Below, in pieces: positions 52,040 through 62,397 of a stretch of 64,000 bases of DNA. The translations under genes and the position numbers were made by a program. The stretch spans positions 1,003,001-1,067,000 of the forward strand of contig NZ_CP027773.1 in NCBI RefSeq assembly GCF_003019815.1, read 5' to 3'. The stretch's first letter is position 1. The number at the start of each line of letters is the position of its first letter. Source of the stretch: Variovorax sp. PMC12 (GTDB lineage Bacteria > Pseudomonadota > Gammaproteobacteria > Burkholderiales > Burkholderiaceae_C). The notes under the pieces are model-generated. The model saw only the letters and a program-made list of their open reading frames with translations. It did not search any database and was not told where the DNA came from.

Positions 52040-52903
52040 TCACTGCGGGTACGCCGCTGATTGCGGCGCGGCGGCGATGTCGCCGACCGGCTCCGCCGAC
52101 AGGATGCGCTGCGCGCGCAGGGCGGCCGCCACCTCATTGGCGTCGATGGCCGTCACCGTCGCGCTGGAGACCGGCATGGAGACCACGGCCGCAGGTTCGG
52201 CCGCAACCACCGGCTGTGCGGCAGGTTGCACGGCCGCGACGGGTGCGGGTGGCGGGGCAGGCACGGGCGCCGGCGGAGCCATCGCCACAGGGGGCGTGGG
52301 CGCGGAAGCGACGGGAGCCGCAGGGGCTGCGGGGCGCGTAGAGGAAACCGTGGGCGCACCCGCCGACGAGGCTTGCGGGCCGTAGGCGCTCACGCGTTCG
52401 TCCGCTGTCATCGATTGCGGGCACTTGGTGCCGGTCATCTCCAGCGCCGCCTGGGCCGCCGGGTCCATGCAGTCCATCGCCAGCGATGCGGCCTTCATGC
52501 CCTTGTTCCAGAGCTCGCGGCTCATCTTCAGGCGCTTGCAGTGCTCGTCCGTCCAGGTGGTGCCGAAACTGAGGCCGACACCGGGGCCGTTGGCGCTCGC
52601 GCTGGTGCTGCCCATGCAGGTGTCGTTGCTGGTGGTGAGGTTGGGGCCGTTGACCGACGGCACGTTCTTGATCGTGTAACTGCCACCGTACTCGACGCCC
52701 GTCGTGCCGCTGCTGTTGACGTTCTGGGTGCTCGTCACGCTCGATGTGGTGTTCGCGGGGCCGGAGAACGTCACGGCCTGGTTGTTGCCCTGGGCAGAGG
52801 TGGTGGCCGAGCTGCTCGAGCCGTTGTTCGCGCCGCCTGCCGTCGTCTGACCCATTGCCGCCGCCGAGACCGCCAGCAATGCGAGGAAAAGCAATTTTTT
52901 CAT
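52040..52903 (-). CDS. Secreted low-complexity protein with a cysteine-bearing core
   Basis: The 287-residue precursor has a signal peptide (Met-Lys-Lys-Leu-Leu-Phe-Leu-Ala ... Ala-Met-Gly-Gln). A Ser/Thr/Asn/Gly-rich stretch (about 20-75) follows, then a more folded core (about 75-170, with four Cys). The C-terminus is Pro/Ala/Val-rich (about 185-260). The core, with a Thr-Cys-Met-Gly-Ser-Thr-Ser segment and Gly-Thr-Thr-Trp-Thr-Asp-Glu-His-Cys, recalls proteins of unknown function seen in some phages and transfer regions (recalled only). A strong AAAGGAG site precedes the ATG. It follows the Ser/Gly-rich secreted gene with a hairpin between. Confidence 0.75.
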   Translation of the reverse strand: MKKLLFLALLAVSAAAMGQTTAGGANNGSSSSATTSAQGNNQAVTFSGPANTTSSVTSTQNVNSSGTTGVEYGGSYTIKNVPSVNGPNLTTSNDTCMGSTSASANGPGVGLSFGTTWTDEHCKRLKMSRELWNKGMKAASLAMDCMDPAAQAALEMTGTKCPQSMTADERVSAYGPQASSAGAPTVSSTRPAAPAAPVASAPTPPVAMAPPAPVPAPPPAPVAAVQPAAQPVVAAEPAAVVSMPVSSATVTAIDANEVAAALRAQRILSAEPVGDIAAAPQSAAYPQ

Positions 52904-52926
52904 TTTCTCAACTCCTTTGAAGGCCG

Positions 52927-52950
52927 GGGGAGGGGCCGAAGCCCCTCCCC
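52927..52950 (-). promoter_or_regulatory. Very stable UUCG-capped intercistronic hairpin
   Basis: Read on the minus strand, a 10-bp perfect GC-rich stem is closed by a UUCG tetraloop. It lies between the two secreted-protein genes, 9 bases before the AAAGGAG site of the downstream gene. No T-run follows, so it is more likely an mRNA stabiliser or a differential-expression element than a full terminator. Confidence 0.6.
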
Positions 52951-52983
52951 ATTTCCGAGTCCAGCAAACGCTACATCTGAAGT

Positions 52984-53673
52984 TCAGGGTGCCGATGCGG
53001 TCGCGGTGGAGCCGGCCAGGCCGCCGGTGCCGCCACCGTTGCTGAAGGTGCCGGCGTTGCCGAGGTGGATGTTCGTCACGCCGAAGGAGCCGCCGGTCGA
53101 GCCTGCGGTGGCCGAAGTGGTGGTGCCGTTGACGAAGCCGTTGACGGCGCCGGAGGAAGCGCTGTAGCCCGAGGTCGTGCCCGAAGTGCGGGTCACGATG
53201 GCCAGGCCGCCGCCAGGACCGGCAGCTGTCGCGGCCGTGTTGTTGGTGACCGAACTGGCGCTGCCGCCTGCACTGCCGCTGATGGGGTTCGAGCCGCCAG
53301 CGCTGTAGTTGGCGTTGGAAGCCGCGCCGGCATTGGCCGAAGCGTTGGCGCCGCCGATTGCGAGGCCGTTGCCCGTCGTCACGGCCATGCTGGTGACCGA
53401 GCCTTGCGTGGTTGCCGTGCCGCCGGCCGTTGCACCGCCGAGGCGGATGCCGGGGAAGCTGACTGCGCCGCCTGCTGCGTTGGCGCTGGCCGACGAGCTG
53501 GAATTGGCTGCGTTGTAGCTCAATGCACTGCCCGTGCCGGAACTGGCTGCCGTCGATCCAGCGGAGCTGGACGAGCCGGTGGACGTGCTTGTGGCGGCCA
53601 GTGCGGTCGTGCTGGTTGCCGAGGCAACGCTTCCAACCAGAACCACTGCGATGGCAATGAGAGTCTTCTTCAT
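52984..53673 (-). CDS. Secreted Ser/Gly/Ala/Thr-rich protein, candidate adhesin or amyloid subunit
   Basis: The 229-residue precursor has a signal peptide (Met-Lys-Lys-Thr-Leu-Ile-Ala-Ile-Ala-Val-Val-Leu-Val-Gly) and a mature part made almost only of Ser, Gly, Ala, Thr, Asn and Val. Past the signal it has no Asp, Glu, Lys or Cys, two Arg and one His. Short imperfect repeats such as Gly-Leu-Ala-Ile and Ala-Ser-Ala-Asn recur. Such composition fits fibre-forming or matrix proteins. No known curli or Fap motif is visible. It heads a leftward transcript divergent from a two-component system across a 381-base gap. Confidence 0.75.
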   Translation of the reverse strand: MKKTLIAIAVVLVGSVASATSTTALAATSTSTGSSSSAGSTAASSGTGSALSYNAANSSSSASANAAGGAVSFPGIRLGGATAGGTATTQGSVTSMAVTTGNGLAIGGANASANAGAASNANYSAGGSNPISGSAGGSASSVTNNTAATAAGPGGGLAIVTRTSGTTSGYSASSGAVNGFVNGTTTSATAGSTGGSFGVTNIHLGNAGTFSNGGGTGGLAGSTATASAP

Positions 53674-54054
53674 GATGCTTCCTCGAAAGTGTGTGAAACG
53701 AACCTGATCGCCGGACCATCCGGCTATCAACTAGCGGTCTGTGAACGCGGAATGAAATGTTTCCGTGGCGACCGGAAGGCAGTTTCAGCGTCGAGGAGGG
53801 ATAGAAAAATGCCTCAGGCTGGGTAATGCGAGGCTATAGCGAAAGGAGTGGATGAGGCCTTGCGGAACAGGTGCCTGAAACCGCTTCCACTTGCGACGGA
53901 AAACCCGAAAAATACAACTTTCGTTGGACACCGAAGCAGACTCGCAACAGAATGCAACCAAAGTAAACAAAAAAACTTAGTTCGAGATTTTGAGTAGAAA
54001 TGAATTAACTTTTGGTCACGAACACGGTAGTCCATTTGTCACAAAGGGGTTGGA
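53674..54054. other. AT-richer divergent intergenic region (no gene seen)
   Basis: This 381-base gap separates the secreted-protein operon from the LuxR-type regulator. It is visibly richer in A/T than its surroundings, especially from 53900 to 54050 (runs of A and T, for example near 53970). It must hold both divergent promoters. Short frames on either strand have no ribosome site or family look. No clear inverted repeat was found. Confidence 0.6.
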
Positions 54055-54849
54055 ATGGAAAGCGAACTCGACATTTCATTGACAGACATCGGAACTGGGG
54101 CTAGGAAATATGCCACCCCCGGACAGTTCGGCGGGCTGCTCGCACCGTCCGCCGACACACTTCCATGGCCTGACTTTCTGACCGGTCAGGAGACCAAGCC
54201 GGTGCGGGTTCTTCTGGTCGACGACGACCCCTTCGTGAGACGCGTCATCGCACAGGAATTGCTGAGCGACCTGCGCATCCAGCTCGAAGGCCAGGCCGGC
54301 ACCCTGCGCGAAGGACGGCGCCTGCTGATGCAGCATGAATTCGACGTGCTGATGGTGGACATCCGCCTCGGTGACGGCAGCGGATTCGAGCTGATCGAAG
54401 AGGCCAAGAAACACCGCAGCGCGGCCGAGATCATCGTCATCTCGGCGCTCGAGGACGAACCCCAGGTGCTGCACGCCTTCGAGCTCGGCGCATCGGGCTA
54501 CCTGGTCAAGAACGCATGGTTCCAGAGCTATGCCCAGGCCGTGCTGCAGGTGGTCAACGGGGGCGCCGCCATCACCCCCCGGCTGGCCCGCCGGCTGCTC
54601 GTGCACCTCGATCACAAGCGCTCGAACGTCAACCCTGTGCGCCCGCCGGACAGCAAGGCGACGTTATCGGCACGGGAGCGCGAAGTGTTGCGACTTGTTG
54701 CGACAGGGTATGTCACCGAAGAGATCGCACTGCAGCTCACCATCAGTGCCCAGACGGTTAACGCCCACGTCAAGAACATCTACCGCAAGCTGCACGCGCA
54801 CACCCGGGCCCAGGCGGTGAGCTTCGCGTCCCACCGGGGCCTGCTCTAG
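54055..54849 (+). CDS. NarL/LuxR-type response regulator
   Basis: The 264-residue protein has an unusual N-terminal extension of about 48 residues, a receiver domain (about 50-165) with the acidic pocket at Asp56-58 and phospho-acceptor Asp102 in Met-Val-Asp-Ile-Arg-Leu-Gly, and a C-terminal LuxR helix-turn-helix (about 200-262: Leu-Ser-Ala-Arg-Glu-Arg-Glu-Val-Leu). An AAAGGGG ribosome site precedes the ATG. The histidine kinase gene follows 8 bases later. It probably controls the divergent secreted-protein operon. Confidence 0.92.
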   Translation: MESELDISLTDIGTGARKYATPGQFGGLLAPSADTLPWPDFLTGQETKPVRVLLVDDDPFVRRVIAQELLSDLRIQLEGQAGTLREGRRLLMQHEFDVLMVDIRLGDGSGFELIEEAKKHRSAAEIIVISALEDEPQVLHAFELGASGYLVKNAWFQSYAQAVLQVVNGGAAITPRLARRLLVHLDHKRSNVNPVRPPDSKATLSAREREVLRLVATGYVTEEIALQLTISAQTVNAHVKNIYRKLHAHTRAQAVSFASHRGLL

Positions 54850-54857
54850 GGGGCGCA

Positions 54858-55844
54858 ATGCTCACGCCGCAGGTCTTTCACCTACCGCACTTCCTGGAAG
54901 ACCAGTATGTGTGGCTGTCGATAGCCTCGTGGTGCACGCTGCTGACCTGGCTGTGGCCGCGCATTCCCCGCCGCCGGGTGCTCATGTGGGCCGGGCTGGC
55001 CGCGGCGATGCATCTCACACCGGTGACGGCGCAGGTGCTGCGGGCCACCTCCACCATCACCGTGATGGCGCACGACATGCCCGCCGCCTTCTGGGCGCTG
55101 CAGGCGCTCAACGTGGCGGTGCTGGGCGCGATCGTGAGCATCTGGTACTTCTCCCAGCGCCGCGTGGCGCGCGGCCGGCTGATGGACGCGGTGCTGGCCG
55201 AGCGCCGGCGCATCGCCAACGACCTGCATGACGGCGTCGGCTCCCGGCTGGTGGCGCTGCTGGCCAGCCAGGACCCGAAGGCCGCCACGGCCCCCGACAG
55301 CCTGTCGATGGCGCTGCAGGCCTGCCTGCTCGAACTCCAGATGACGGTGGACGACCTGGACGACCAGACCACCGCCACCGCCGTCGAGCGGCTGGCCCAC
55401 CTGCGCTACCGGCTGCGGCCCGCCTTCGACAGGCTGGGTGTCGCCCTGGTATGGGACATCGCCGATGCGGCGCATGACCAGCCTCTGCCGCCTGAAGCCA
55501 CGATGCAGATCTGCCGGGTGGCACAGGAGGCGCTTTCGAACGCGCTGCGCCACTCGCGAGCGACACGCGTCGAGCTGCATTTCGGGCTGCAAGTCACTCC
55601 CCGGCGCCTGGTGCTCGAGGTGCGCGACAACGGACGCGGCATCGGCGCCGTGGCCGGCGAGCAGCCGGAGCACCTCGGCAAGGGCCTGCGCAGCATGCAT
55701 GCGCGCGCCGAAGCCATCGGAGGCGAACTGGTCGTGACCGATGTCGCCCCGCATGGGCTCAGCGTGCGCCTGCTGGTGCCCTGCGGGCCCGGCAAGGAAC
55801 CCACGGAGGCCGGGAACCGGCCCGAGTCCGAAAGCATGCTGTAA
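54858..55844 (+). CDS. DesK-type sensor histidine kinase
   Basis: The 328-residue protein has about three hydrophobic segments in residues 15-100, then the HisKA_3 box with His124-Asp125 in Arg-Arg-Ile-Ala-Asn-Asp-Leu-His-Asp-Gly-Val-Gly. An ATPase domain follows with an N-box Gln-Glu-Ala-Leu-Ser-Asn-Ala-Leu-Arg-His-Ser (near 216), Asp-Asn-Gly-Arg-Gly-Ile-Gly (near 258) and Gly-Lys-Gly-Leu (near 275). It phosphorylates the upstream NarL-type partner. There is almost no periplasmic domain, so it probably senses a membrane or intramembrane signal. Confidence 0.92.
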   Translation: MLTPQVFHLPHFLEDQYVWLSIASWCTLLTWLWPRIPRRRVLMWAGLAAAMHLTPVTAQVLRATSTITVMAHDMPAAFWALQALNVAVLGAIVSIWYFSQRRVARGRLMDAVLAERRRIANDLHDGVGSRLVALLASQDPKAATAPDSLSMALQACLLELQMTVDDLDDQTTATAVERLAHLRYRLRPAFDRLGVALVWDIADAAHDQPLPPEATMQICRVAQEALSNALRHSRATRVELHFGLQVTPRRLVLEVRDNGRGIGAVAGEQPEHLGKGLRSMHARAEAIGGELVVTDVAPHGLSVRLLVPCGPGKEPTEAGNRPESESML

Positions 55845-55924
55845 CACCCCCGCCGGGCCGGGCGGGCGGGCCGCATTCGCGCCTATGGCAAACTCCCGCG
55901 CTTTGCCAGGGACGCGCTCAAGAC

Positions 55925-58300
<2,376 letters not shown>

Positions 58301-58327
58301 GCAGAAGCCGAGTGATATGCGCCTGTT

Positions 58328-58349
58328 AAACTAGTCATCTAACTAGTTT
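58328..58349. promoter_or_regulatory. Operator-like inverted repeat for the Phd-type antitoxin
   Basis: AAACTAG (58328-58334) and CTAGTTT (58343-58349) form a perfect 7-bp inverted repeat with an 8-base spacer. AACTAGT also repeats directly 12 bases apart. The site is 14 bases upstream of the antitoxin ATG, the usual place for Phd/YefM autorepression. Confidence 0.65.
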
Positions 58350-58363
58350 GATGGGTGGTTGTC

Positions 58364-58621
58364 ATGAAAACCTGGGCTGTGCAGGATGCCAAGGCGCGAT
58401 TCAGCGAGTTCCTCGAGGCTTCCCTGGTCGAGGGGCCGCAAATGGTGACGAAGCGCGGCGCCGAGGTGGCTGTGCTCGTTCCGGCAGCGGAATGGCGGCG
58501 TTTGCATGCGACTGCCAAGCCGTCGCTCAAGGAGCTGCTTCTTTCGGCGGACGCACGCACCGAGTTCCTGGTCCCGCAGCGGGGCGCCGCGCGCAGGCGC
58601 AGCGTCACGCCCATGCGCTGA
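58364..58621 (+). CDS. Phd/YefM-type antitoxin
   Basis: The 85-residue protein starts Met-Lys-Thr-Trp-Ala-Val-Gln-Asp-Ala-Lys-Ala-Arg-Phe-Ser-Glu-Phe-Leu, the Phd dimerisation and DNA-binding N-terminus. It contains Val-Thr-Lys-Arg-Gly-x-Glu-Val-Ala-Val-Leu-Val, the Phd core. A basic C-terminus binds the toxin. An in-frame GTG three codons earlier is possible. It represses its own promoter through the inverted repeat just upstream and neutralises the PIN toxin encoded 7 bases later. Confidence 0.92.
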   Translation: MKTWAVQDAKARFSEFLEASLVEGPQMVTKRGAEVAVLVPAAEWRRLHATAKPSLKELLLSADARTEFLVPQRGAARRRSVTPMR

Positions 58622-58628
58622 GGCCGGC

Positions 58629-59042
58629 ATGTACCTGCTGGACACGAACGTGATTTCCGAGCTTCGCAGGCCTCGTCCGCATGGGGCGGTCCTCGAGTGG
58701 CTCACGCCTGTTGCAGACAGCGACCTTCATCTGTCGGCGGTGACGCTCGGAGAGATCCAGGCCGGCATCGAACTCACGCGCGAACAGGACGCTGCGAAGG
58801 CCAGCGAGATCGAACAATGGGCCTCGCTGGTCGCTGCGTCGTACAACGTGCTTCCCATGGACGCGGAAACCTTCAGGCTCTGGGCGAAACTGATGCATCG
58901 CAGCTCGAACACGCTGTATGAGGACGCGATGATTGCCGCCACGGCAAAGCAGCACGCGCTCACCGTGGTAACCCGCAACGTGAATGACTTCGCGGGGTTC
59001 GGTGTCGAAATACTCAATCCCTTCGAATACACGCGGGCATGA
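58629..59042 (+). CDS. PIN-domain toxin, VapC/FitB type
   Basis: The 137-residue protein is a PIN ribonuclease with the acidic set Asp5 (Leu-Leu-Asp-Thr-Asn), Glu42, Asp99 (Tyr-Glu-Asp-Ala-Met-Ile-Ala-Ala) and Asp120 with Asn117 (Thr-Arg-Asn-Val-Asn-Asp-Phe). All positions expected for Mg2+-dependent RNA cleavage are present. It pairs with the Phd-type antitoxin as a type II system. Its stop codon overlaps the start of a patatin-like phospholipase gene. Confidence 0.93.
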   Translation: MYLLDTNVISELRRPRPHGAVLEWLTPVADSDLHLSAVTLGEIQAGIELTREQDAAKASEIEQWASLVAASYNVLPMDAETFRLWAKLMHRSSNTLYEDAMIAATAKQHALTVVTRNVNDFAGFGVEILNPFEYTRA

Positions 59043-60124
59043 AAGCACTGCGCATCTACGCCGGCCCCGCGGCCCGCAAGCACATCGAGCAACACGGCCT
59101 GCGCCCGCAGGACGTGCGCACCATCCCCGGCGCGGCGGGTGGGCCCAAGGGCCTGATCCTCGGGCCGCTCGACCGCTTCATCTTCGGCCGCTGGCTCACG
59201 CGGAGCAGCCAGCAGGTGCACCTGGTGGGCGCCTCCATCGGCGCGTGGCGGCTGTCGACGGCCTGCCTGACGGACCCCGAGGCGGCGTTCCAGCGATTCG
59301 AGCACGACTACGTGCGCCAGCAGTTCGAGGTGCCGCCGGGGCAGAAGCGGCTCAGCCCGCAGCAGCTCAGCGAGCGCTTTGCCGAGAGCCTCGACGATTT
59401 CTACGGCGGACGCATCGCGGAGGTGCTGAACCATCCGCGCTACCGCCTGCACGTGGTGACGTCACGCGGGCGCCACATCCTCGGGCGCGAGGGCATGGCG
59501 CGTACGCCGGTGGGCTACCTGGGGGCCTTTGCCACCAACAGCCTGCACCGCAAGGGGCTGGGCGCGTGGCTGGAGCGCTGCGTGTTTTCCACGCCGGGCG
59601 CGGCGCTGCCTTTCGGCACGCGGGACTTCCGCACGCGCCAGCATGCGCTGAGCGAAGCCAACTTCAACATGGTGCTTCAGGCCTCTTGCTCCATTCCGTT
59701 CCTGCTGGCGGCGGTGCACGACATTCCGGGCGCGCCGCGCGGCGCCTACTGGGACGGCGGCATCACCGACTACCACCTGCACCTGGACTACCAATCTGCA
59801 CATGACGGGGCCGACGACGGCCTGGTGCTCTACCCGCATTTCCAGCAGGCGGTGGTGCCGGGCTGGCTCGACAAGGGGCTGCGCTGGCGCCACAAGGCCA
59901 GCGGCTTCCTCGACCGCATGGTGGTGCTCGCGCCCGACCCTGAATGGGTGAAGAAGCTGCCCAACGGCAAGCTGCCCGACCGCAAGGATTTCATCCGCTT
60001 CGCCAGCGACGCGCCGGCGCGCATCGCGGCCTGGAGCCAGGCCACGCGCGAGGCGCAGCGGCTGTCCGACGAGTTCGAGGACTGGCTTCAGCGCGACGGC
60101 GTGCCCGGGACGCTGCCGCTCTGA
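59039..60124 (+). CDS. Patatin-like phospholipase
   Basis: The 361-residue protein has the patatin catalytic dyad: Ser66 in Gly64-Ala-Ser-Ile-Gly68 and Asp239 in Asp-Gly-Gly. A glycine-rich oxyanion loop Gly-Ala-Ala-Gly-Gly-Pro-Lys-Gly lies near residues 31-38. No signal peptide is seen, so it acts from the cytoplasm on membrane lipids. It is coupled by an ATGA overlap to the PIN toxin, so it would be co-expressed with the toxin-antitoxin pair. The 3' end overlaps the convergent lipoprotein gene by 37 bases. It may be a simple passenger or an added effector. Confidence 0.88.
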   Translation: MKALRIYAGPAARKHIEQHGLRPQDVRTIPGAAGGPKGLILGPLDRFIFGRWLTRSSQQVHLVGASIGAWRLSTACLTDPEAAFQRFEHDYVRQQFEVPPGQKRLSPQQLSERFAESLDDFYGGRIAEVLNHPRYRLHVVTSRGRHILGREGMARTPVGYLGAFATNSLHRKGLGAWLERCVFSTPGAALPFGTRDFRTRQHALSEANFNMVLQASCSIPFLLAAVHDIPGAPRGAYWDGGITDYHLHLDYQSAHDGADDGLVLYPHFQQAVVPGWLDKGLRWRHKASGFLDRMVVLAPDPEWVKKLPNGKLPDRKDFIRFASDAPARIAAWSQATREAQRLSDEFEDWLQRDGVPGTLPL

Positions 60125-60483
60125 TCCGCCGGCCCTGCCTGCCCGGCGAACGCCAGCGGCGCCGCGCAGTCGAGGATGTTCACTTCCACCCTGTCGCCTA
60201 CCTTGGGCACCGGCCCGGCGGGCAGCCTTCCGGTGCCCAGCGAGCGCGAACGCACGCCGCCGTTGCGGTAGCGCACGACGGCATACGGCGCATCGGGCCC
60301 GCCGCCGGTGCCGCAGTCGCGGTCGACCGTGCCCGCCAGATCGGCCGCGCGGCCCACGTCGACGACCTGCGCGGCGCGCCAGCCTGAAGCGTGCGCCGCG
60401 TGGTCCAGAGAGTGGGCATCGAATGCGGTGCAGCCGCCGAGCGAGAGTGCGCACAGCACCACGGCGCGCGCAGCGGACGTCAC
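60088..60483 (-). CDS. Small lipoprotein of unknown function
   Basis: The 131-residue precursor starts at a GTG that overlaps the RidA stop (GTGA) and has a signal peptide ending in Leu-Gly-Gly-Cys, a lipobox. The mature part contains Val-Asp-Val-Gly-Arg-Ala and Pro-Lys-Val-Gly-Asp-Arg-Val-Glu-Val-Asn, a beta-rich pattern, and two further Cys. No family recognised. As the last gene of the RND operon it is likely a periplasm-facing accessory lipoprotein. Confidence 0.7.
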   Translation of the reverse strand: MTSAARAVVLCALSLGGCTAFDAHSLDHAAHASGWRAAQVVDVGRAADLAGTVDRDCGTGGGPDAPYAVVRYRNGGVRSRSLGTGRLPAGPVPKVGDRVEVNILDCAAPLAFAGQAGPADQSGSVPGTPSR

Positions 60484-60863
60484 GGTGCCGCCCCCGCAGC
60501 GGCGCCGATGGCCGCGGTGGCCTGGATCTCGACGCGGTATTCGGAGTCGATCAGCCTGGCCCCGACCGTGGCGCGCGCCGGCGTGTGGCCCGCGGGCACC
60601 CATTCGTCCCACACCGAGTTCATGGCCTCGTAGTCGCCCACGGTGCGCAGGTAGATGGTGACGCTCACCAGGTCCTTGCGGGTGGCGCCCTGCGTGGCGA
60701 GCATGTCGTCGATGTGGTGCAGGATCTCGCGCATCTGGCCCGTGATGTCGAGCGACGGGTTTTCCGCCACCTGGCCCGACAGATAGATCAGGCGGGCGGT
60801 GCCCAGGTCGACGGTCACCATCTCGCTGAAGCGGGGACCCATCTCATGGCGAATGATGTTCAT
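60480..60863 (-). CDS. RidA-family protein
   Basis: The 127-residue protein has the RidA/YjgF fold with Tyr-Leu-Ser-Gly-Gln-Val-Ala near residue 27, the conserved Arg97 in Pro-Ala-Arg-Ala-Thr-Val-Gly and Glu112 in Val-Glu-Ile-Gln-Ala. The Arg suggests true imine/enamine deaminase chemistry. Its ATG overlaps the upstream OMF stop and its own stop overlaps the lipoprotein start. RidA in a metal-efflux operon is unusual. Confidence 0.9.
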   Translation of the reverse strand: MNIIRHEMGPRFSEMVTVDLGTARLIYLSGQVAENPSLDITGQMREILHHIDDMLATQGATRKDLVSVTIYLRTVGDYEAMNSVWDEWVPAGHTPARATVGARLIDSEYRVEIQATAAIGAAAGAAP

Positions 60864-62377
60864 GGCAATGCGGATTTCGATGCGGGGAGGGGAGCGGAGG
60901 ACGAAGAAGAATCGGCAAGCCGCGCAGGCGGTGCGTTCCACCAGCCACCGCCCAGCGCCTGGAAGAGCGCCGCCGCATCCGTCAGCCGGAGCGCGCGCGC
61001 CTGCACGAGGTTGAGCTGCGCCTGTTGCTCGGCCTGCTGGGCGATGCGCAGCGCCAGCGGGCTGGCGTCGCCCAGCCGCACCTGCGTGCGCGTGCGCGCC
61101 AGGCTCTGCGATGCGGTGCGCTCGGCCTTCAGGGCCGCCTGCAGCGCGCGGGTGTCCGCGTCGATGGCTTCGAGCGCATTGGCCACGTCCTGGAAGGCGC
61201 TCAGCACCGTGGCGCGGTATTGCGCTGCCGCCTGGTCGAACGAAGCGCGGGCGGCCGCTTCGCGGTGCTTGAGCGCACCGCCGTCGAACACCGTCTGCGT
61301 CACGTTGCCCGCCAGGCTCCAGAACAGCGACGACGACTTGAAGAGCTGCGACAGCGTGTAGGCCGACGAGCCGTAGCTCGCGCCCAGCGTCACGTTGGGC
61401 AGCCGCGCGGCCACCGCCACGCCGATGGCGGCGCTGGCGGCCTGCAGCTGCGCCTCGGCGGCACGCACGTCGGGTCGGTGCTCGACCAGCGTGGACGGCA
61501 GCGTTTGCGGCAGTTCTCCGGGCAGCTGCAGCGCGTCGAGCTCGAAATGCGACGCCACGCCTTCGCCGGGATAGCGGCCGGCCAGCGTGGCCAGCAGGTT
61601 GCGCTGCTGCGCCAGTTGCTTGTCGAGCGGGGGCAGGGTGGCCTCGGTGGCGGCCAGCGAGGCTTCCTGTGCGTCCACGTCGGCCACCGCGACCTGGCCC
61701 AGGCCCAGTTGCTTGCGGTAGGCCTGAAGCACTTCCTTCTGGTCCGCGATGATCGCCAGCGTGGCGCGCTGCTGGGCGCGCAGCGAGGCCTCGGTGACTG
61801 CCGCCGCCACCACGTTGCTGCTCAGCGAGAGCCTGGCGGCCAGCGTCTGGAAGCGCTGCTGCTCGGTCTGCGCCTGCGCACCTTCGACCTGCCGGCGCGT
61901 GGCGCCGAACACGTCGGGCGTATAGGACACGGTCACCTGCGCCGTGTGCAGCGTGTAGAGGTTCGCGTTCGACGACACCGGGCTCGCCACCGCGCCGGCC
62001 ACGCGCTGCCGCGTGGGCGAGTAGCCCAGCGCCACGCTCGGCCAGAAGGCGGCGCGGTCGGCGGCCTCGTTCTCCTGCGCTACGCGCAGCGCGGCATCGG
62101 CAGCCTCGATGGTCGGGTTGCCGGCCAGGCTCTGCGCCACCAGCGCATTCAGCGGCTCCGAGCGAAAGGCCTGCCACCACTGGGCCGGCACGTCGAGGTC
62201 GGGCGAGAAGCGGGGCAGCGGCACGCCCTCGGCTTCGGTGCTGCCGGCGGGCGCGGATGTGTACTGCGCCGGCAGGTCCAGCGGCGGACGCGCATAGTCG
62301 GGCCCGGCCGCGCAGCCGGCCAGCAGCAGCGCGATGCCGGCCGCCACCGGCGTTGCAAGGCTTGTCTTCTTGGTCAT
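60860..62377 (-). CDS. Outer-membrane factor lipoprotein of an RND efflux system (NodT/CusC type)
   Basis: The 505-residue precursor has a lipobox Leu-Leu-Ala-Gly-Cys22, then Gly-Pro-Asp-Tyr-Ala-Arg-Pro-Pro (classic NodT/CusC start). The two OEP repeats (about 70-275, 280-475) have long alpha-helical heptads. It forms the outer-membrane channel, TolC-like, of a tripartite pump. The inner-membrane RND gene lies 20 bases upstream in the operon. An unusual Ser-rich C-terminal tail is present. Confidence 0.92.
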   Translation of the reverse strand: MTKKTSLATPVAAGIALLLAGCAAGPDYARPPLDLPAQYTSAPAGSTEAEGVPLPRFSPDLDVPAQWWQAFRSEPLNALVAQSLAGNPTIEAADAALRVAQENEAADRAAFWPSVALGYSPTRQRVAGAVASPVSSNANLYTLHTAQVTVSYTPDVFGATRRQVEGAQAQTEQQRFQTLAARLSLSSNVVAAAVTEASLRAQQRATLAIIADQKEVLQAYRKQLGLGQVAVADVDAQEASLAATEATLPPLDKQLAQQRNLLATLAGRYPGEGVASHFELDALQLPGELPQTLPSTLVEHRPDVRAAEAQLQAASAAIGVAVAARLPNVTLGASYGSSAYTLSQLFKSSSLFWSLAGNVTQTVFDGGALKHREAAARASFDQAAAQYRATVLSAFQDVANALEAIDADTRALQAALKAERTASQSLARTRTQVRLGDASPLALRIAQQAEQQAQLNLVQARALRLTDAAALFQALGGGWWNAPPARLADSSSSSAPLPASKSALP

Positions 62378-62397
62378 GATTTTTTTCCTCGCCTTGC

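Noticed and set aside
53814..54035. Short minus-strand frame in the AT-richer gap before the LuxR-type gene
   Set aside because: No ribosome site, no motif and it would occupy the divergent promoter region.
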